The translations under genes and the position numbers were made by a program. Shown one piece after another: positions 8,889 to 18,546 of a stretch of DNA of 64,000 nt. The stretch's first letter is position 1; each line of letters starts with the position of its first letter. The notes beneath the pieces were generated by a model. The model did no database searches and had not been told where the DNA came from. It saw only the letters and a list, made by a program, of their open reading frames with translations. Origin of the DNA: Syntrophobacteraceae bacterium (GTDB lineage: Bacteria; Desulfobacterota; Syntrophobacteria; Syntrophobacterales; Syntrophobacteraceae); NCBI GenBank assembly GCA_003566995.1, contig PXBG01000103.1, positions 40,824 to 104,823 of the forward strand. The letters run 5' to 3'.

Positions 8889-10850
8889 TCAGGGCTCCTG
8901 GGTTTCGGGATCCTCCTCCTTTTCAGCGGAAGGTTCCAGACCTTCCCGCCTCTTGATTTTACTGGCGAATTCCTTCAGATCAGGTCCCTCGAGAGTTTCC
9001 TTGTCCAGCAGAATGGCGGCCAGTTCCTCCAGAACATCCCTGTGGGAACTGAGAAGCCGGTTCACTTGGCTGTGGGCTTGACTGATGATGCCGTAGACCT
9101 CCTCATCGATGTCCTGAGCCGTTTTTTCGCTGAAATCACGGGACCGGGGCCCCATGCCCAAATCGAGATGGGCCGACCTGGGTTCACGGTGGTAGCTGAG
9201 AGGACCCAGTTTTTGACTCATGCCGTATTCCATGACCATGCTGCGGGCAATGTCCGTGGCCCTCTGCAGGTCGTTCTGCGCTCCCGTGGACACGTCGCCG
9301 AAAACGATCTCTTCCGCCACTCTTCCTCCCAGGAGGATCTGGAGCCGACTGTGCAGTTCACTCCTGGTCATGAGATAACGGTCTTCGGTGGGAAGCTGCT
9401 GCGTGTACCCCAGGGCGGCTATTCCCCGGGGAATGATGGAAATCTTGTTCACGGGATCGGACCCGGGCGTCACCAGGGCCACCATGGCATGGCCCGACTC
9501 ATGATAGGCCACGATCTCCTTTTCCCGGGGATTCATGGCGCGGTTCTTTTTCTCCAGGCCACCGATGATCCTGTCGGCAGCCGCCTGAAAATCCGTCATG
9601 GTGATTTCTTCCCTGTCGCTGCGCACGGCAAAGAGGGCCGCTTCGTTGACCAGGTTGGCCAGATCAGCCCCCACAAATCCAGGGGTCATGGCGGCCACTT
9701 TTTTCAGGTCCACGTCGGGGCCCAGCTTGACATGCTTCACGTGAATTCTCAGGATCTCCTCGCGGCCGCGGATGTCTGGCTTGTCGATGGCCACATGCCG
9801 GTCAAACCGTCCGGGCCGCAAAAGAGCCGGATCCAGGATTTCGGGCCGGTTGGTGGCGGCCATGATGATCACACCACTGGAGGGATCAAAGCCATCCATT
9901 TCCACCAGGAGCTGATTCAAAGTCTGCTCCCGTTCATCGTGCCCTCCCATGGGATTCAACCCTCTCGCCTTTCCCAAAGCGTCGAGTTCATCCACAAAAA
10001 TGATGCAGGGGGCCTGCTGCTTGGCCTGGGCAAAGAGGTCCCGAACCCTTGCAGCGCCCACGCCCACAAACATTTCCACGAACTCTGAACCGCTCATGCT
10101 GAAGAAGGTCACTCCCGCTTCCCCCGCAACGGCCTTTGCCAGGAGGGTCTTGCCCGTTCCCGGGGCCCCCAGGAGAAGCACGCCCTTGGGAATGCGCCCG
10201 CCAAGGCGCTGAAATTTTTCAGGGGCTTTGAGAAACTGCACGATTTCCTTGAGCTCTCCCTTGGCCTCATCGATTCCCGCAACGTCATCAAAGGTGACGC
10301 CCACTTCCTTTTGAGCATAGATCTTCATGCGCGCCTTGCCCACGGAAAGGACTCCCTGGGGCCCTCCGCTCATCCTGCGAATGAGATAGGTCCAGAAGAG
10401 GATCAAAATGGCGAGGGGCAAAAGCCATGAGAGCACAAGAGGTATCCACCTGCTTTCCAGTCGTCCCGTGTAGGTGATGTCTCTTTCATCCAGAAGAGTC
10501 AGCAGCTGAGGGTCCTCGATGCGCACCGTCTCAAACGGGCGCATGGTGCCCGTGGCATCCCGGAATTCGCCGCGGATGCGGTCCGAATCAAGCACGAGAT
10601 TGTCCACGCGATTTTCCCGGACCCATTGTTTGAACTGGGAATATTGAATCTTTTCCCTGGGGGCGTCATACAGGAAGGCCTGCACCCATGTGAAAAGAAG
10701 GATGGCCGCAATGAAATACCAGATGGAAAACTGAGGGCGGCGTTGCGATGGATCCTTTTTGTTGGGATCTCCCTCCTCAGGCCGTCCTTTCCAAAGGCGG
10801 TCCATCCATTTTTCCATCAGACTGCGATCTTCATCGCTTCTCCTGGCCAT
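8889..10850 (-). CDS. ftsH: ATP-dependent zinc metalloprotease FtsH
   Basis: Membrane-anchored AAA+ protease for quality control of membrane and regulatory proteins; 653 residues. Order: cytoplasmic N tail, TM1 (about 44-63), periplasmic domain, TM2 (about 131-153), AAA module with Walker A GAPGTGKT and Walker [12 protein letters not shown], the second region of homology [20 protein letters not shown], then the M41 peptidase with the zinc motif HESGH. Start ATG at 10850 is chosen over the 10865 reading because GGAGG lies seven bases before it. The C terminus is Glu-rich. The gene stands alone, divergent from mlaA. Confidence 0.96.
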   Translation of the reverse strand: MARRSDEDRSLMEKWMDRLWKGRPEEGDPNKKDPSQRRPQFSIWYFIAAILLFTWVQAFLYDAPREKIQYSQFKQWVRENRVDNLVLDSDRIRGEFRDATGTMRPFETVRIEDPQLLTLLDERDITYTGRLESRWIPLVLSWLLPLAILILFWTYLIRRMSGGPQGVLSVGKARMKIYAQKEVGVTFDDVAGIDEAKGELKEIVQFLKAPEKFQRLGGRIPKGVLLLGAPGTGKTLLAKAVAGEAGVTFFSMSGSEFVEMFVGVGAARVRDLFAQAKQQAPCIIFVDELDALGKARGLNPMGGHDEREQTLNQLLVEMDGFDPSSGVIIMAATNRPEILDPALLRPGRFDRHVAIDKPDIRGREEILRIHVKHVKLGPDVDLKKVAAMTPGFVGADLANLVNEAALFAVRSDREEITMTDFQAAADRIIGGLEKKNRAMNPREKEIVAYHESGHAMVALVTPGSDPVNKISIIPRGIAALGYTQQLPTEDRYLMTRSELHSRLQILLGGRVAEEIVFGDVSTGAQNDLQRATDIARSMVMEYGMSQKLGPLSYHREPRSAHLDLGMGPRSRDFSEKTAQDIDEEVYGIISQAHSQVNRLLSSHRDVLEELAAILLDKETLEGPDLKEFASKIKRREGLEPSAEKEEDPETQEP

Positions 10851-10865
10851 CAAAAAAACCTCCAT

Positions 10866-11230
10866 GGTCCCTCACATGAATACATTTCCTTTGCGCACGC
10901 CTCCCCTGGCCAGCATAGGTGAAGTCCTGAAAAAGATTTCGGTGCCCAAACGAAAAAGCCGAAAGGATTACTGATGAAATCATGTACAACTTAACCACGA
11001 CTCCGGGTTTTGGCAAAATTATACAGGGGGTGAAAACGCGCGTGCCTCGCTCCTGAAAAACAAAGTGCCAATGCAGGAAGAAACTGCTTTGTAGCGCTTG
11101 CCATTTCTTTTATTTTTCCAAATTGTGGAGCGTGGTAATATGGGCGGGTGCCGTTGAATGACGGTTTTTTCACCCGCACCTGCTTTGATCCCGCTATCTC
11201 GAGGCTCCCAACGCTAAGGAGGTTTTCCCC
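10866..11230. promoter_or_regulatory. ftsH/mlaA divergent intergenic region with candidate ftsH -10 box
   Basis: About 365 bp without a gene. On the minus strand a perfect TATAAT lies at 11018-11023, about 165 bases before the ftsH start, but the -35 position (GGCACG-like) is poor, so this is a tentative promoter. Toward mlaA the stretch 11098-11141 is AT-rich, with TTGCCA and TAATAT too far apart (32 bp) to be a normal pair. No small ORF or RNA structure stands out. Confidence 0.35.
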
Positions 11231-12019
11231 ATGAAGTTCCTGGAAAGAAGACTGGCCATTATTTTCGTTCTCTTCGCCTTGATCCTTCCAGGATTGGGGA
11301 ATGCCGTTGTTTCAGTCACTCCCGTCCTGGATCGTTTCGCTTGCAACGTGTGGGCCTTTGAGGACGACTACCTGGACGACCCCTTCGATGACCCCTTCAG
11401 GGAACCCGAGATTCTCGCCCACGATCCCCTGGAACCGTTCAACAGAGCCATGTTCACTTTCAACGACCGGGTCTATTTCTGGGTTCTGCGGCCCGCTTCC
11501 ATCGGCTATGGCACCGTCGTTCCCGAAGGACTGCGCATCTGCGTCCGCAATGCCTTTGACAACATCCTGTTTCCGATCCGCTTCGTGAACAATGCCCTGC
11601 AGGGCAAGTTCAGGGAAGCCGGCGTTGAAACGGGACGTTTTCTCATCAATTCCACACTGGGGGTGGGGGGGCTCTTCGAAATGGCCTCCAGGGATTTTGG
11701 GCTGCATCCCCAGGACGAAGACTTCGGGCAGACTCTGGGACACTACGGAATGGAACCTTATGTTTATGTGGTGTGGCCCTTTCTGGGACCCTCCACGGCG
11801 AGAGACACCATTGGAACCGCAGCGGATTATGCCCTCAATCCTTTTTTCTATCTCGTGCCCCACTGGTGGGGAAGAGGCGCCATCAGGAGCGGGGAGGCAC
11901 TGAACGACACTTCCCTTCGCATCGGTGAATACGAAGATTTCAAAGAGGCGGCCATTGACCCTTACGTGGCCATGAGGGATGCCTACCTCAACTACAGGGC
12001 CAGACAAATCGAAAGGTAG
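11231..12019 (+). CDS. mlaA: MlaA/VacJ family outer-membrane lipid asymmetry protein
   Basis: 262-residue protein of the MlaA family, which removes misplaced phospholipids from the outer leaflet of the outer membrane. An N-terminal hydrophobic export signal (residues 7-25) precedes an acidic linker. The family core follows: DPLEPFNRAMFTFNDRVYF, the amphipathic helices, NSTLGVGGLFEMA, and DFGQTLGHYGMEPYVY...WPFLGPSTARDT. I do not see a classic lipobox Cys; the nearest Cys (residue 38, RFAC) is late, so anchoring may differ. Start ATG at 11231 has AAGGAGG upstream. The rest of an Mla ABC system is not in the window. Confidence 0.9.
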   Translation: MKFLERRLAIIFVLFALILPGLGNAVVSVTPVLDRFACNVWAFEDDYLDDPFDDPFREPEILAHDPLEPFNRAMFTFNDRVYFWVLRPASIGYGTVVPEGLRICVRNAFDNILFPIRFVNNALQGKFREAGVETGRFLINSTLGVGGLFEMASRDFGLHPQDEDFGQTLGHYGMEPYVYVVWPFLGPSTARDTIGTAADYALNPFFYLVPHWWGRGAIRSGEALNDTSLRIGEYEDFKEAAIDPYVAMRDAYLNYRARQIER

Positions 12020-12073
12020 AAACGTTAAAAAAAGACCGGAGCCTTCGCGGTGCATTTGTTCATGAAGATGGTC

Positions 12074-12106
12074 AAAAAAGCCCGACCTCAGGGATCGGGC
12101 TTTTTT
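12074..12106. terminator. bidirectional rho-independent terminator
   Basis: A perfect 12-bp stem, AAAAAAGCCCGA (12074-12085) with TCGGGCTTTTTT (12095-12106), has a 9-base loop and U-runs on both strands. It sits between the convergent mlaA and cobA-hemD genes and would stop transcription from both. Confidence 0.92.
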
Positions 12107-12107
12107 T

Positions 12108-13649
12108 TCAAACACTCCGTCCCCATGCGGGCCTTGTGGAAAAGTGGTCTTCGAGGGCGCTCACCAACCCGGGGATGGTGTAATCGCGGGGCATGAGGCT
12201 CACATCCAGGCCCCTGTCCCGGGCCGTTTGAGCGGTCACGGGCCCAATGCATGCGAGGGTCACCTTTTTCAGAAGGGGAAGCACGTCTTCTTGGGGAAAC
12301 ATGTGAAGAAAATTGATCACGGTGGAAGAGGAGGTGAAGGTGATGCAATCTATGCCCCCCTCCTTGAGAAGGGATAAAACCTCTTCCCTTCTGTCATGGG
12401 GAAGCACCGTTTCATAGGCGGGCACGACGTCCACCCGGGCCCCCCATCGGCGAAGGGTGTCAGGGAGCACGTCCCGGGCCACCATGGCCCGTGGCAGGAG
12501 AAAGTTCACCCCTGCAACGGATTCCTTGAGCAATCCTTCCAGAATGGCTTCTGCCCGGTATTCCCCGGGCATGAAGTCCGCCCTCACTCCGTGTGCCGCC
12601 AGCACCTCAGCGGTTTTGGGCCCGATGGCCACCACCCGCGAGCCCGCAAGGCGCCTCACGTCCCAACGGGCGTGGTACAGGCGCTCCATGAAAAACCTGA
12701 CTCCATTGACGCTGGTGAACATGAGCCACTGGTAGGTGTCCAGGTTTTGAATGGCTTCATCGAGCGGCTGCCAGCTGGGCGGCGGCTCAATCTGAATGGT
12801 GGGGAATTCGATGCAGCGTGCTCCCAGCTCCAGCAACCGGCTTTTGAGATCGCTGGCCTGCTCCCGCGCCCGAGTGACCACCACGTTCAAGCCAAACAAG
12901 GGACGGTTCTCGAACCAGTTCAGTTCGCTCCGAAGCTTCACCACTTCTCCCACCACGATGATGGCGGGGGGTTTCAAGCCGGTTTGGCGCACCTTTTCAA
13001 CAATATCGTGCAGGGTGCCCACCACCGTGCGCTGGAGGGGGGTTGTGCCCCAGCGAATGACAGCCACGGGAGTTTCCGGGGCTTTTCCATGAGCCATCAG
13101 GTTGGAAGCGATGTCGGGCAGGTTCTTGACCCCCATGAAAAAAACGAGGGTCCCCACTGCCGTGGCCAGTTTTTCCCATTCTATTTTTGATTCCTGCGCA
13201 TCCGCGCGCTCATGCCCCGTGACAAAAGCCATGCTCGGTGTGTGATCGCGGTGGGACAGGGGAATTCCCGCATAAGCGGGAACAGCCACAGCCGCGCTGA
13301 CTCCGGGAACCACCTCAAAGGGGACACCGGCCTTCACCAGCACCTGGGCTTCTTCGCCACCCCTTCCGAAAACAAAAGGGTCGCCCCCTTTCAGGCGCAC
13401 CACCGAATGGTGCCTGCCTTTTTCCACGATCAGATCGTTGATCCCCTCCTGACTGAGCGTGTGGTCTCCCCCTTTTTTTCCCACATAGATGAGTTCCGCC
13501 CCGGGCGGTGCGTACCGGAGAAACTCCTCATTGGCAAGGTAGTCATAAATCACCACCTGAGCTTTCTCCAGGACCTCCCGCCCCCTCAAGGTCAAAAGAC
13601 CCGGATCCCCGGGACCTGCACCCACCAGATAAACCTTTCCCTGTGTCAC
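12108..13649 (-). CDS. cobA-hemD: uroporphyrinogen-III C-methyltransferase / uroporphyrinogen-III synthase fusion
   Basis: 513-residue two-enzyme fusion. Residues 1-250 are a SAM-dependent uroporphyrin-III methyltransferase: [18 protein letters not shown], the [16 protein letters not shown] loop, [19 protein letters not shown]. Residues 255-505 are uroporphyrinogen-III synthase (HemD): [44 protein letters not shown]. Together they cyclise hydroxymethylbilane and make precorrin-2 for siroheme, heme or B12. GTG at 13649 is chosen because GGAGG precedes it by six bases; the longer ORF upstream overlaps hemC out of frame. Such fusions are known in deltaproteobacteria and clostridia. It directly follows hemC, which supplies its substrate. 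Confidence 0.94.
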   Translation of the reverse strand: MTQGKVYLVGAGPGDPGLLTLRGREVLEKAQVVIYDYLANEEFLRYAPPGAELIYVGKKGGDHTLSQEGINDLIVEKGRHHSVVRLKGGDPFVFGRGGEEAQVLVKAGVPFEVVPGVSAAVAVPAYAGIPLSHRDHTPSMAFVTGHERADAQESKIEWEKLATAVGTLVFFMGVKNLPDIASNLMAHGKAPETPVAVIRWGTTPLQRTVVGTLHDIVEKVRQTGLKPPAIIVVGEVVKLRSELNWFENRPLFGLNVVVTRAREQASDLKSRLLELGARCIEFPTIQIEPPPSWQPLDEAIQNLDTYQWLMFTSVNGVRFFMERLYHARWDVRRLAGSRVVAIGPKTAEVLAAHGVRADFMPGEYRAEAILEGLLKESVAGVNFLLPRAMVARDVLPDTLRRWGARVDVVPAYETVLPHDRREEVLSLLKEGGIDCITFTSSSTVINFLHMFPQEDVLPLLKKVTLACIGPVTAQTARDRGLDVSLMPRDYTIPGLVSALEDHFSTRPAWGRSV

Positions 13650-13710
13650 TGAATCCCTCCCCTTTGGAAACAACTTCTCGGTTGGGCCAAACCTTGGAAC
13701 AGGCCGAAAA

Positions 13711-14655
13711 TCAGGGCTGCGAAATGGTGGAGCCGTATATCTCCTCCAGCACCTGGCGGGCACCGGCATCGAGCAATCGCTGCCCCAGTTGCCGGCCGAG
13801 CATTTCGGCGGTTTGGGGTTCACCCGAAAGGGTTTGGCAAAAAACACGCCGCCCATCCAGTGACGCCACCAGTCCCGTGAGATGCACAAGACCGTTCAGC
13901 AGGCGGGCGTGCCCTCCTATGGGGACCTGGCACCCCCCCTCCAGTTCCCTGAGCAGGCTCCGCTCGGCACGCACGGCCACTGCCGTGGCTTCGTCATGAA
14001 GAGGTGCCAGAAGCTCCCTCACCCGGGAATCGTCACTTCGAAATTCAATGCCCAGTGCCCCCTGACCAATGGCGGGCAAAAACTCCTGGGCTTCGAGATA
14101 GGCGGAAACACGTTCTTTCCAGCCCATTCGGTGCAGACCCGCCGCCGCCAGAACGATGCCGTCATAGAGACCGTCCTTCAGCTTTCTCAGACGCGTGTCC
14201 AGGTTTCCCCGCAGGGATTCGATGGTCAGATCAGGACGCAGCCTGAGAAGCTGCGCCGAACGCCTCAGGCTGCTTGTCCCCACCCTGGCCCCCCGGGGCA
14301 GGGCAGAAAGTCCGCCACCATTGGCCGTGACCAGCACATCCCTGGGGTCTTCTCTTTGGGGAATCACTCCGATTTCCAGATTTTCGGGAAGCACAGCGGG
14401 AACATCCTTGATGCTGTGAACCGCAAGATCCACATCCCGGGAGAGAAGAGCGTCTTCTATTTCCTTGACGAACAACCCCTTGCCCCCCACTTTGGCCAAA
14501 GGCACATCGGTTATTTTGTCCCCCATGGTTTTGATGACCTGCAGTTCCACACGCAATCCCGGCCACAGGGCCTCAAGGGCCTGCCCGATGTGGCCGCTTT
14601 GCTGAAGAGCCAGCAGGCTGCCACGGGTTCCTATCTTCAAATCCCGTTTCGTCAA
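13711..14655 (-). CDS. hemC: hydroxymethylbilane synthase (porphobilinogen deaminase)
   Basis: 314-residue enzyme that polymerises four porphobilinogens to hydroxymethylbilane. Family motifs are clear: KIGTRGSLLALQQ at the N terminus, DLAVHSIKDVP, RVGTSSLRRSAQL, ESLRGNLDTRL, and the dipyrromethane-cofactor Cys in ELEGGCQVPIGGHA (about residue 241). Start is TTG at 14655, with a GGAGAG about ten bases upstream. It lies in the minus-strand heme branch operon just before cobA-hemD. Confidence 0.95.
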   Translation of the reverse strand: MTKRDLKIGTRGSLLALQQSGHIGQALEALWPGLRVELQVIKTMGDKITDVPLAKVGGKGLFVKEIEDALLSRDVDLAVHSIKDVPAVLPENLEIGVIPQREDPRDVLVTANGGGLSALPRGARVGTSSLRRSAQLLRLRPDLTIESLRGNLDTRLRKLKDGLYDGIVLAAAGLHRMGWKERVSAYLEAQEFLPAIGQGALGIEFRSDDSRVRELLAPLHDEATAVAVRAERSLLRELEGGCQVPIGGHARLLNGLVHLTGLVASLDGRRVFCQTLSGEPQTAEMLGRQLGQRLLDAGARQVLEEIYGSTISQP

Positions 14656-14695
14656 AATATTTTCTCTCCGTCATCGGGTCATCTGACATTTCAGT

Positions 14696-14929
14696 TCAGT
14701 GACAGGTGCTGCAGCTTTTTCCACTGCACCCCGCACAGGACGATGCGCCGGAACCCATCCTGCTGCTCGCCGCCCCTTTGTCTCCACTGCTCTTGAATCC
14801 AAACACGGACAGAACACGGTGAACCTCACCGGAATGGCACCGCGGGCAGGACACGCTTTCGTCACTGCTGAAGACCAAAGTCTCAAACCTGTCCTCGCAC
14901 TTTTCGCACTCAAACTCATAAATGGGCAT
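14696..14929 (-). CDS. FmdB-family zinc ribbon protein
   Basis: 77 residues starting MPIYEFECEKCEDRFE, the FmdB/CxxC zinc-ribbon signature, with a second knuckle CPRCHSGEVHRVLS. The tail is rich in Gly, Ser and Cys (SSCAGCSGKSCSTCH) and may bind more metal. FmdB was named as a putative regulator, but the biochemical role is unclear. The start lies directly next to the stop of the preceding gene with no gap, and an ATTG-spaced GGAGG-type site is within that gene's end, so it is translationally coupled in the heme operon. Confidence 0.85.
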   Translation of the reverse strand: MPIYEFECEKCEDRFETLVFSSDESVSCPRCHSGEVHRVLSVFGFKSSGDKGAASSRMGSGASSCAGCSGKSCSTCH

Positions 14930-15940
14930 TCAATTCCTCCCTTTGTGTGAACCCCTATTCAGTCTTTGGGAAATCCCCATTTTCTCCAGTTTTTCCAAAA
15001 CCGCTGCCGCGAGAAGGGGAAACATGATTTCATGGTGGCCGATGAGCGTGATGCCCCGGCCCGATGCGCCCGTTGGCCTTTGAATGACATTGACCTGAGG
15101 CCGGTAGTGTCTCTGAAAATCCATGTTCAGGGTGGTGATGCTCTCCAGGGAATGTCCCAGGTTGTGGACGACACTGACCGCTTTGAGAAAAACTTCGGGA
15201 AGCACCACGGCGGATCCCAGGTTCATGTAGACACCCTCATTGAGCAAACTCACCATGCGGCAGAAAAGACGGAAATCGTGGTGTGTCAGGGCACCCATGG
15301 CAGCCCCATCCATGGCGGGGCTCATGTGAATGATGTCCGTTCCGAAAGCCACATGCACCGACACGGGAACTTCTTCCGCCCAGGCCGTGGCCAGGAGACT
15401 CATGTGGGCAAAAGGCGCCTCCCCTTCCACGAGAGCCCTTCCCACGGCTTCCCCAAGCCCCACCCCCCCATGCGCATGCGCCGCAGCCACGGCTCCGTGT
15501 ATGAATTGGGAAGTCTCCCTGGCCGCGCCGAACTGTCCTTTGCACAGATGAGCGCCCACATCCTCCGACGTTTTTCCTGCAAGGGCCAGTTCCACATCGT
15601 GGATGATTCCCGCTCCGTTGAGGGCCAGTGCGGAAAGCACTCCACGCCTCATGAGATCGGCGATGACAGGGTTGAGACCCACCTTGATGGGATGAGCCCC
15701 CATTCCGAGAATGACCGTTCTTCCCCCCTGGACTGCTTTGGCCAGAGCGTCTGCGGCCTCCCGAAACTGATCCGCTGCGAGAATGGAAGGCAGGCTTTGA
15801 AGGAATCCCTCCAGTGAGCCTCCGGGTGCCCAGGGCCTGGCGAAGTCTTCCACCTGCACCTTGCTGGGACGATCTTTGAGACTGTAAGTGTTGAGGCCTT
15901 CAAAACTGAGAGGACGCCATGGGGATTTCCTGTCCTTCAC
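14930..15940 (-). CDS. deoxyhypusine-synthase-like protein of unknown function
   Basis: 336 residues with a Rossmann-like NAD-binding core. VILGMGAHPIKVGLNPVIAD, then LALNGAGIIHDVELAL and GTDIIHMSP, resemble the nucleotide-binding strands of deoxyhypusine synthase. Bacteria lack eIF5A, so homologues like this either modify polyamines (homospermidine synthase) or something unknown. The C-terminal block NLGHSLESITTLNMDFQRHY and IGHHEIMFPLLAAA looks conserved and His-rich. The start is GTG at 15940, overlapping the gmhA stop as GTGA. It lies between gmhA and fmdB/hemC in the same operon. Function should be treated as unknown. Confidence 0.6.
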   Translation of the reverse strand: MKDRKSPWRPLSFEGLNTYSLKDRPSKVQVEDFARPWAPGGSLEGFLQSLPSILAADQFREAADALAKAVQGGRTVILGMGAHPIKVGLNPVIADLMRRGVLSALALNGAGIIHDVELALAGKTSEDVGAHLCKGQFGAARETSQFIHGAVAAAHAHGGVGLGEAVGRALVEGEAPFAHMSLLATAWAEEVPVSVHVAFGTDIIHMSPAMDGAAMGALTHHDFRLFCRMVSLLNEGVYMNLGSAVVLPEVFLKAVSVVHNLGHSLESITTLNMDFQRHYRPQVNVIQRPTGASGRGITLIGHHEIMFPLLAAAVLEKLEKMGISQRLNRGSHKGRN

Positions 15941-16536
15941 GGCTTTTGCTCTCCCCTTTCTCCTGACTTCAAAGCCAGCATTTCATCCACAAGAGCGCAA
16001 AGGACATGTCCAAGGGTGATGTGACATTCCTGCACTCTGGCGGTGACCGGAGAGGGCACATGTATGGCCATGGCACAAAACTGGTCCATGGCGGTCGTCT
16101 CCTGTCCCATCCACCCCCAGGTGTGAAGACCATTTTGCTGAGCCCATTGCAATGCCTTGATCACATTGGGGGACCGCCCGCTGGTGGAAATTCCCAGGAC
16201 AGCATCCCCATCCCGGGCCAGTGCCTGCAGTTGCCTGAGAAAAATGTCTTCAAAAGCGAAATCGTTGCTGATGCTGCTGATCACGGAAGTGTCCACGGTG
16301 AGGGCGATGGCCGGCAGGGGGGGCCGATCCCGCTCAAAGCGGTTCACAAACTCCGCGGCGAGGTGCTGGGCGTCGGCGGCACTCCCTCCGTTGCCCATGA
16401 GGAAAAACCGCCCTTTCCGGCCAAAGACCGTCACGAGGGATTGGGCCATGGATGTGAGTGCCCCCTCCACCTTGCCAAGAAGTTGACGCTTCACATCGAT
16501 GCTCTCTCTCAGTTTTTTTTCTGCAAACAGAAGCAT
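15937..16536 (-). CDS. gmhA: phosphoheptose isomerase (SIS domain)
   Basis: 199-residue SIS-domain isomerase that converts sedoheptulose 7-phosphate to D-glycero-D-manno-heptose 7-phosphate for the LPS inner core. Motifs: LMGNGGSAADAQHLAAEFVN (phosphosugar and zinc region), AIALTVDTSVISSISND, and the SIS loop GISTSGRSPNVIKAL. The C-terminal QECHITLGHVLCALVDE carries the His ligands. Length is normal. No strong Shine-Dalgarno precedes ATG 16536. It is followed by a four-base overlap with the next gene. A DiaA-type function is a less likely alternative. Confidence 0.85.
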   Translation of the reverse strand: MLLFAEKKLRESIDVKRQLLGKVEGALTSMAQSLVTVFGRKGRFFLMGNGGSAADAQHLAAEFVNRFERDRPPLPAIALTVDTSVISSISNDFAFEDIFLRQLQALARDGDAVLGISTSGRSPNVIKALQWAQQNGLHTWGWMGQETTAMDQFCAMAIHVPSPVTARVQECHITLGHVLCALVDEMLALKSGERGEQKP

Positions 16537-16566
16537 GATCGTGAAACCGTTGAAAGGAGTCTATTG

Positions 16567-17550
16567 TCAGTGCTCCACAAAGGTCAGCATTCGGGAGTTG
16601 TGACGCATGTCCTCACGCAAAGCCGTCAGAAACATTCTGAAGAAGGGCCCGGGACGGCCGGTCCCGATCACGTGATCATCGTAGCGCACCACGGGAAGGA
16701 CATCAAAAGTGGTCCCGAACATCATCAGTTCAGCGGCTTCGTAAGCCTGCCGGGGAGTTATATTCATTTCTCCCACTTCGGTCAAATGGCCAGAAGCCAC
16801 CATGCTTTCCGCAAGCTCCAAAACCCTCGTGACGGTGGTGCCCCGCAAGATACGCTCAAAGCGAGGCACCAGGAAACGACGGTCCTCCGTGACCAGGCCC
16901 ACATTCTCCGTGGGCCCCTCGCCCAGGTTTCCCTGCTCGTCGACGGAAACGGTGAAATCCACCCTGGCGTCTTCCGCTTCCTTGCGCATGAGCACGTTGG
17001 GCAGATAATTGCAAGACTTTATCCTGGCGAAATAGTCCCTCTTGATGGGAATCCGGCTGGTCTTCAGGACCGTCCCCTCCTCGTACTTGCTGTCGGGCGG
17101 CCCGTGAAAGCGGCTCACCACAATGTAAAGCTGACTTGCGGGGCATTCATAGGGATTGACGGAAAATCCGCCGGGCCCTCTGGACACAAAAATCCTGATG
17201 ACCGCATTGGGCTCATTGGCGGCCCGAACCGTGGCCACAATGGTTTCTGTGAGTTCCTCCCATCCCATGGGCAAGGGAAGAGAAAGGGCCGCGAGGGAAT
17301 TTTTCATTCGCTGGAGATGCCCCTGCAGTCCATAAATGTGCCATTCCACACTTTTCAGGGCTTCAAAGACACCGTCCCCCCGGTGCACCAGATGGTCGTC
17401 AATGGGGACCATCATCAGTGCGGGGTCGGTGACGATGCCCCCATACCAGCTGGAATACATGGCCAGGTAATCCCGGTGAAAATCAGGCCTGGTGGCGAGG
17501 ATACGATCCACGGCCTGGTCAAAGCTCAGATGTACAACACGATCCTTCAT
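16567..17550 (-). CDS. class IV aminotransferase (branched-chain aminotransferase / aminodeoxychorismate lyase-like)
   Basis: 327-residue fold-type IV PLP enzyme. Visible elements are HRGDGVFEALKS near residue 78, the PLP Lys in RIKSCNYLPNVL, the Glu in GEGPTENVGLV, and GTTVTRVLELA near the C terminus. Members include IlvE, D-amino-acid transaminase and 4-amino-4-deoxychorismate lyase (PabC). The sequence does not settle which of these it is. Start ATG at 17550 follows GGGAG. It appears to be the first gene of the operon that continues into gmhA, the DHS-like gene and hemC. Confidence 0.82.
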   Translation of the reverse strand: MKDRVVHLSFDQAVDRILATRPDFHRDYLAMYSSWYGGIVTDPALMMVPIDDHLVHRGDGVFEALKSVEWHIYGLQGHLQRMKNSLAALSLPLPMGWEELTETIVATVRAANEPNAVIRIFVSRGPGGFSVNPYECPASQLYIVVSRFHGPPDSKYEEGTVLKTSRIPIKRDYFARIKSCNYLPNVLMRKEAEDARVDFTVSVDEQGNLGEGPTENVGLVTEDRRFLVPRFERILRGTTVTRVLELAESMVASGHLTEVGEMNITPRQAYEAAELMMFGTTFDVLPVVRYDDHVIGTGRPGPFFRMFLTALREDMRHNSRMLTFVEH

Positions 17551-17623
17551 GCCGGCTCCCTACCCGTCTTCCTGCTTCATTCCTGCGGAAGACCATTTGA
17601 CTTCACAACGTACTGAAGAGTCC

Positions 17624-17700
17624 CCTGCTGAATCCCCGGGATTTTCAGCTTTGTCTTGTCCCGAAATCCTGGGCAGTTTAGGATTCATTGTTTCAGCAGG
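17624..17700. other. nested inverted repeat in a divergent promoter region
   Basis: Outer perfect 9-bp repeat CCTGCTGAA (17624-17632) pairs with TTCAGCAGG (17692-17700); inside it CCGGGATTT pairs with AAATCCTGG with one wobble. It lies between the divergent aminotransferase and HAD genes. It could be an operator or a cruciform/leader RNA structure; there is no U-run to make it a terminator. Confidence 0.45.
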
Positions 17701-17777
17701 AAGGACGAAAACCCGATTGAAAATAACCATGAACCCCCCCTTCCGCAAGGAAAAAGGGAGATGGAGCAGCCGCGACC

Positions 17778-18488
17778 ATGGATAATGGAAACAGGCCCCG
17801 ATTGAACACCATCGTTTTCGACTTTGATGGAACACTTGCGGAACTCAAACTGGACTTCGACCACATGAAACTGCAGCTGCACCAGCTGGCCACCAGGGAT
17901 TTTGGCTTGAATGTGGACGTTCCCCACCTGCCGGCCCTGGAATGGGTCGAAGTGGTCTGCAGCCAGCTGAGAGCCCGCAACGGAGTGCACCACCAGCAGT
18001 TCCGCTCCTTGGCCCTGAGCCTCATCGTGGAAATGGAGCTGGAAGCCGCCCGGCATGGCCAGCTTTTTCCCTTCACCAAGACCCTTCTGGAGGAACTCGC
18101 TCAAGGGGGAATCAAGGTGGCCATCATCACCCGGAACTGTGGGGAAGCGGTCCGACACGTATTCCCCGACATGAGCATTTATTGCACCACCCTGCTGACC
18201 CGGGATGATGTCCTTCGGGTCAAACCTCATCCGGACCATCTTTTGCAAGCGCTTCATCAACTGGGCTCAACCCCCGAAACCTCCCTCATGGTGGGAGACC
18301 ACCCCCTGGATGTGGAAACGGGACGGAGGGCGGGCACCATGACGGCAGGGGTTGCCACGGGAAGAACAACGGAAGAGGACCTTCTTCGAAGCGGGGCGCA
18401 TCTGGCTGCCGGAAATTGCCGGGAGCTGCTGCAGGTTCTCCGCCAGGGCCAATGGCTGTACCCTTTACAAAAGACGACCATGAGCTGA
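17778..18488 (+). CDS. HAD-family phosphatase (phosphoglycolate-phosphatase-like)
   Basis: 236-residue haloacid-dehalogenase superfamily hydrolase. Motif I is IVFDFDGTLAEL (nucleophile Asp near residue 16), motif II is VAIITRNCGEAV, the Lys of motif III is in LRVKPHPDHLLQAL, and motif IV is SLMVGDHPLDVETGRRAG. A helical cap lies between motifs I and II, as in subfamily IA phosphoglycolate phosphatases. Substrate is not defined. The following PAC2-family gene is 58 bases downstream on the same strand and probably cotranscribed. Confidence 0.85.
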   Translation: MDNGNRPRLNTIVFDFDGTLAELKLDFDHMKLQLHQLATRDFGLNVDVPHLPALEWVEVVCSQLRARNGVHHQQFRSLALSLIVEMELEAARHGQLFPFTKTLLEELAQGGIKVAIITRNCGEAVRHVFPDMSIYCTTLLTRDDVLRVKPHPDHLLQALHQLGSTPETSLMVGDHPLDVETGRRAGTMTAGVATGRTTEEDLLRSGAHLAAGNCRELLQVLRQGQWLYPLQKTTMS

Positions 18489-18546
18489 AGACTTTTTCTC
18501 AAGGAACAAACTGAAAAGGGAAACTGAACAGGCAAGGCAGAAAGTT

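Noticed and set aside
11098..11141. TTGCCA and TAATAT as mlaA promoter
   Set aside because: Spacer is 32 bp, far outside the sigma-70 range.
12108..13889. Extended N terminus for cobA-hemD up to 13889
   Set aside because: The extra 80 residues overlap hemC in another frame and look like shadow sequence; GTG 13649 has a near-ideal ribosome binding site.
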